Shown here: one piece after another, positions 6,618 to 9,472 of the stretch
How positions within the stretch are numbered: position 1 is the first letter of the stretch
Layout of the letters: every line of letters starts with the position of its first letter
Source of the DNA: JAICIG01 sp035532215
GTDB taxonomy: Bacteria > Planctomycetota > Planctomycetia > Pirellulales > JAICIG01
Reading direction: 5' to 3'
DNA length: 9,472 nucleotides
Assembly: GCA_035532215.1 (NCBI GenBank)
Contig: DATKRK010000147.1
Span: 1-9,472, forward strand
Notes under the pieces: generated by a model
What the model saw: only the letters and a program-made list of their open reading frames with translations
What the model was told of the DNA's origin: nothing
Databases searched by the model: none
Program-made: the position numbers and the translations under genes

Positions 6618-9269
6618 CTACTTGTAGACGTCGACGATCTCGACGCGGACGCCGTCTTCGAGGCCTCTTTCCAGCACTGCGATCACAACGTCGCCTTCCT
6701 TCAGCCCGCTGTTGATTACCTGCCGCGTGCCATTCCTTTCTCCGGGGACAACCGCCGTCTTGACGGCTCGGCCGTCGACCACGCGGAAAGAATAAACCCG
6801 GCCATCGCCTGCTGTACCGTCCGTGAAAACTGACATCCTCCGCAACGTCAGTACGCCCGGATGCGTTTCCAAGTCGATCGTGACCCTTCCGTACATGCCG
6901 GGACGCAAACGGCCGTCGGAGTTGTCGAGATCAATTTCGACCGACATGGTTCGCGTCTCCGGATCGAGAGCGTAGCCGACGCGGCTCACTTGGGCGTCGT
7001 GGGGTTTCCCGTTGCGCTCGGCGTCCAGCCAGACTTGGGCGCGCTGGCCCGGCTGCACGCGCAAGGCATCGCTCTCGGGAATCTGCGTTTCCATGGTCAA
7101 GCGGCCGGTAACGGCAATCTCGAACAGCGGTACGCCGCTGATTTTGGCCAACGAGCCGGGTTCGGCGGCTTGCCGCACGACCACGCCGTCGAAAGGCGCC
7201 TTGATCTGCCGGAAATCCGCCCGCTGCTCGACTCGCTTCAACGTCTGTTGCGCAGCGGCCAGACGCAGTTGAGCGAGCCGCAAGCCCGCTTTGGCCACGG
7301 CGACGGCTGCCTCGGCCTGCCTGACCGCGGCTCTTGCCGCCGCGACTTGGGCCTGCGCGACGTTGACCGCGCCTTGGGCTGCCTTGAACTGGCTCTCTTT
7401 TTCATCGACTGTCTGCGAATCAATCGCCTTTCGAGCCCTCAATTCCACCGCTCGCTTGTAAACTTTTTCGGCGATCGCCAACTGGCTTGTCGCCTGCTTG
7501 AGATCTGCCTCGCTCTTGGCAACCTCCGCCGTCGCCCCTTCCAGGCCAGCCAAGGCCTCATCCAGCTTGCCTTGCGCTTGCTCGACGGCGGCGGGGCCTT
7601 CTTCAGCCAAGGCGTTAGCCTGTTCCAGCTCGGCGTCGAGTTCCGGCGCATCGATTTCGGCCAGCACCTGCCCCGCCTTCACGTGATCGCCCACGCCCGC
7701 GTGCCGGGCGACAATCAGACCGGCGACGCGGGCGTAGAGTTCCATCGAGCGCGACGGTTTCAACGTCCCGGGCTGCGACGTCTGTACGATGAAATCTTCG
7801 CGGCGGACCTTTTCGACGCGGACCTTGATCGGTTCGGCCGGCTCGTCCGCGACCGTCTTGCCGGCGCCTTCTTTCGCAGCGTTGCTCGGGCCTGGCTTGT
7901 CGGGCTGTCGAGCCTTTTCTTCCTTCGACCCTGCCGCCGGATTACCCGGCGCCGAAGATTCGGGAGCCTTCGTACCAGTCGCGTCTTCTTTCTCAACGGC
8001 CGCCGCCGCTTTCTTGCCATCAACTTGGACTTTGCTCTTGTCGATCTTGACGTGAGCGGGCGCCGGCGGCTCGGCCGCGGCGCGGCTGGTGATTTTCAAG
8101 GCGCCAAGCGCTCCGGCGAGCGAAGCGACGACGGCAAGCGTTGCGAATCGCCAGCACAATCGCGATTGACACTCGGCCCGGCCGCGGCTGGCGTCGATCT
8201 GCTCCAGCCGCCGCTGCAAGCGAGAGGCGCCGGCCATCGCCATGCCCAGCGCCGCCAACGGCCGGCGCAGCAGGCCGCTGGCCAGTTCGAGCAAGGTCGC
8301 GCGGTACGTTTCCGCACCGCCGAGCCAGTGGATGCACAATTCGTCGCAGGCCTGTTCGCGGACGCGACCCATCGCCCGGCCCACGAGCCAGAGCAAGGGG
8401 TTCGGCCAATAGAGCGCCTGCACCAGCTTCAGCAGCAGATTCCAGCCGTAATCCGCCCGGTGCACGTGCGCCAACTCGTGCAGCAAGATGGCGTCGATCG
8501 TTTTCCTATCGGCCTCCGCCAAAGGCTGGGGCGCTAGAATCGCCGGCCGGCGCCAGCCAACCACCACCGGCACGTCGACGCGATCCGTCAATCGCAACTG
8601 CACGGGCCGGGCCACGCCCAGCCGCGCTCGCCAATGCGCGAGCCGGTCGTTCCAGGCAGGCTCGGGGAGTGGCGCGCCTGATCGCTTCAGCCGCGCCACT
8701 GCTGCCAGCGACCGCGACAAGCGAAGCAAGGCCCCGAGGGAGACGGCCGCATAGATCAGCAGCACGACGGCCCGCCAGTTGATCGAGCGGGCCACGGGCG
8801 CCATTGCGGCGTTTTGTCGCGTTTCGCTCCGCGAAACGGAATCCTTTCGCGGAGCGAAAGGCGACAATTCCAGAGCCGGCGCAAGCACGGGCGCCGCCGC
8901 TTCGACTTGCGCCGGGCTGTCGGCGAGCGACGTCTCGGCCGGCCTCATTTCGGCGTTTCGTCGCGTTTCGCTCCGCGAAACAACGTCCTTTCGCAGGGCG
9001 AAAGGCGACGATTCGGCCGGCGCTTGCTCGCCCGCGAAGTTTAGCTTCCATTGCGGAGACACGAGCGCCGCGGCCGGCAGCAGCACCAGCCCGAGCAGAC
9101 AGGCGTTTAGCGCCGCGGAGCGCGCCAGCAAGCGCCGTCCCAAGACTCGATCGAGCGCCAGCGCGGCGGCGCAGAGCACGAGCGCCTTGAGCCCCAAATC
9201 GATCGCGAAGCCAAAGGCCTGCGCGGTCGCCTGCGGAGAGAATGTCGAGAACACGGTCGCGCCGAACAT
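6618..9269 (-). CDS. BlaR1-type M56 metallopeptidase fused to RND/HlyD periplasmic adaptor
   Basis: One uninterrupted frame of 883 residues. Residues 1-395 are an M56 peptidase: membrane helices at about 19-40, 51-71, 165-187 and 374-394, with a cytoplasmic zinc-protease domain holding HELAH (264-268) and REQACDE (304-310; E305 is the likely third ligand). A flexible Lys/Ala/Pro/Glu linker spans about 396-480. Residues 484-883 form an RND-type adaptor: first lipoyl half (ARVAGLIVARHAGVGDHVKA), a long Ala/Gln-rich coiled-coil hairpin (541-685), second lipoyl half (IKAPFDGVVVRQAAEPGS), beta barrel (VSRVGYALDPETRTMSVEID, LRPGMYGRV) and membrane-proximal domain. By BlaR1 topology the adaptor lies outside the cytoplasmic membrane, where BlaR1 has its beta-lactam sensor. 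The start at 9269 is chosen for its AGGAG site; the frame runs on to an ATG at 9413, but that extension crosses a MITE-like repeat. The loop at 72-164 carries two palindromic inserts. No BlaI gene or RND pump is in the window. Confidence 0.88.
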   Translation of the reverse strand: MFGATVFSTFSPQATAQAFGFAIDLGLKALVLCAAALALDRVLGRRLLARSAALNACLLGLVLLPAAALVSPQWKLNFAGEQAPAESSPFALRKDVVSRSETRRNAEMRPAETSLADSPAQVEAAAPVLAPALELSPFAPRKDSVSRSETRQNAAMAPVARSINWRAVVLLIYAAVSLGALLRLSRSLAAVARLKRSGAPLPEPAWNDRLAHWRARLGVARPVQLRLTDRVDVPVVVGWRRPAILAPQPLAEADRKTIDAILLHELAHVHRADYGWNLLLKLVQALYWPNPLLWLVGRAMGRVREQACDELCIHWLGGAETYRATLLELASGLLRRPLAALGMAMAGASRLQRRLEQIDASRGRAECQSRLCWRFATLAVVASLAGALGALKITSRAAAEPPAPAHVKIDKSKVQVDGKKAAAAVEKEDATGTKAPESSAPGNPAAGSKEEKARQPDKPGPSNAAKEGAGKTVADEPAEPIKVRVEKVRREDFIVQTSQPGTLKPSRSMELYARVAGLIVARHAGVGDHVKAGQVLAEIDAPELDAELEQANALAEEGPAAVEQAQGKLDEALAGLEGATAEVAKSEADLKQATSQLAIAEKVYKRAVELRARKAIDSQTVDEKESQFKAAQGAVNVAQAQVAAARAAVRQAEAAVAVAKAGLRLAQLRLAAAQQTLKRVEQRADFRQIKAPFDGVVVRQAAEPGSLAKISGVPLFEIAVTGRLTMETQIPESDALRVQPGQRAQVWLDAERNGKPHDAQVSRVGYALDPETRTMSVEIDLDNSDGRLRPGMYGRVTIDLETHPGVLTLRRMSVFTDGTAGDGRVYSFRVVDGRAVKTAVVPGERNGTRQVINSGLKEGDVVIAVLERGLEDGVRVEIVDVYK
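8802..8870. repeat. In-frame palindromic insert in the M56-adaptor gene, copy 2
   Basis: A 69-bp unit around a 52-bp near-perfect palindrome (8815-8866), with 21 of the outer 22 base pairs formed. Each half is itself a small hairpin (GTTTCGC-TCC-GCGAAAC; CCTTTCGC-GGA-GCGAAAGG). On the minus strand it encodes residues of the pattern SPFAxRKDxVSRSET near 136-156 of the fusion protein. It matches 8946-9014 at a constant offset of 144 bp, a multiple of three. Confidence 0.75.
8946..9014. repeat. In-frame palindromic insert in the M56-adaptor gene, copy 1
   Basis: Homologue of 8802-8870; the palindromic core is 8959-9010 and matches the other core at 44 of 52 bases. The encoded peptides (about residues 88-108 and 136-156) agree at 17 of 21 positions. 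The outermost pair changed from T-A in one copy to C-G in the other, keeping pairing. Two inner changes (8995, 8997) weaken this copy's stem. Confidence 0.75.
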
Positions 9270-9276
9270 GGGAGTT

Positions 9277-9281
9277 CTCCT
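9277..9281 (-). promoter_or_regulatory. Shine-Dalgarno site for the M56-adaptor gene
   Basis: On the minus strand AGGAG (9281 down to 9277) is followed by seven bases and then ATG at 9269. It selects 9269 over the upstream in-frame ATG at 9413, whose extra 48 residues have no membrane-protein character and cross a repeat. Confidence 0.7.
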
Positions 9282-9338
9282 GTCAACTGGGCTTGTTTGG
9301 GTTTCGACGGGCGAGCGAGCTTCGGGCCACGAAATGTT

Positions 9339-9472
9339 TACGGGTTCCTCTTCTCTGTTCCCGTGCGTGTTCGCGGTGCACGGCTCGCTTTCCGAGCAGC
9401 GCGAAGCGTGCATTCCGCGCAGAGAACGGCGGGATGTCGGAGCAGCGCCGGAATAGAGAAGAGGAACCCGTA
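9339..9472. mobile_element. Second MITE-like element, same arms, ends at window edge
   Basis: The left arm 9339-9360 is identical over 22 bases to the arm at 6313-6334. The right arm 9451-9472 is its reverse complement with one change (T at 9454, leaving a G-T pair). Total length is 134 bp against 118 bp for the other copy. The 90-base interior shows no clear similarity to that of the first copy, but has its own hairpin (GCTCG-CTTTC-CGAGC). The right outer flank is outside the window. It sits 69 bp upstream of the M56-adaptor start. Confidence 0.7.

Noticed and set aside
8000..8480. Possibility that the adaptor is a separate gene with its own start
   Set aside because: The fourth helix and the preceding SRLQRRLEQI stretch belong to the M56 pattern; no Met with a ribosome site or independent signal peptide is seen before the linker.
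6861..8537. 558-codon open frame on the plus strand inside the M56-adaptor gene
   Set aside because: Antisense to conserved adaptor and peptidase motifs; the product has no coherent family features.
9281..9286. TTGACA on the minus strand just before the M56-adaptor gene, possible -35 box
   Set aside because: It abuts the Shine-Dalgarno site, so any -10 box would lie inside the coding sequence.
9270..9338. Search for a BlaI/MecI-type operator (TACA/TGTA dyad) upstream of the M56-adaptor gene
   Set aside because: No such dyad was seen in these 69 bases; the regulatory region may lie beyond the repeat or the window.

Overview
The window looks like a piece of a GC-rich planctomycete chromosome, probably from the Pirellulales side of the phylum. 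No marker gene proves this. The impression rests on the gene families present (a DUF6798-like membrane protein, a DUF6263-like secreted protein, a BlaR1-type M56 peptidase) and on abundant short palindromic repeats in and between genes. No rRNA, tRNA, CRISPR array, integrase or transposase gene is visible.

Layout, left to right. Positions 2-1318 (+) hold the 3' part of a polytopic membrane protein with a C-terminal soluble domain. After a 106-bp gap containing an imperfect G/C-run hairpin come two genes with a 4-base ATGA overlap: an acyl-CoA synthetase (1425-3056) and a NUDIX hydrolase of the CoA-pyrophosphatase type (3053-3688). The first makes acyl-CoA and the second is expected to degrade CoA species, so they probably form a small CoA-metabolism operon. 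A GC-rich terminator-like hairpin (3765-3801) follows, only 32 bases before a secreted DUF6263-like protein (3833-4744). Next come a REP-like long palindrome (4831-4898) and a CelD/BcsL-type GNAT acyltransferase (4954-6126). The 491-bp gap 6127-6617 carries a 118-bp MITE-like element between two copies of a degenerate direct repeat.

The right-hand third (6618-9269, -) is one 883-residue gene that converges on the acyltransferase. It joins a complete BlaR1/MecR1-type membrane M56 metallopeptidase to a complete RND/HlyD-type periplasmic adaptor. The adaptor takes the place of the extracytoplasmic sensor domain of BlaR1. The predicted extracytoplasmic loop between its second and third membrane helices contains two in-frame copies of a 69-bp palindromic insert. 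A second MITE-like element (9339-9472) with the same 22-bp terminal arms lies just upstream of this gene and ends exactly at the window edge.

The strongest candidates for something new are the M56-adaptor fusion and the coding palindromic inserts within it. The paired MITE-like elements and the competing hairpins ahead of the DUF6263-like gene come next. All functions are read from motifs only; no database search was possible.
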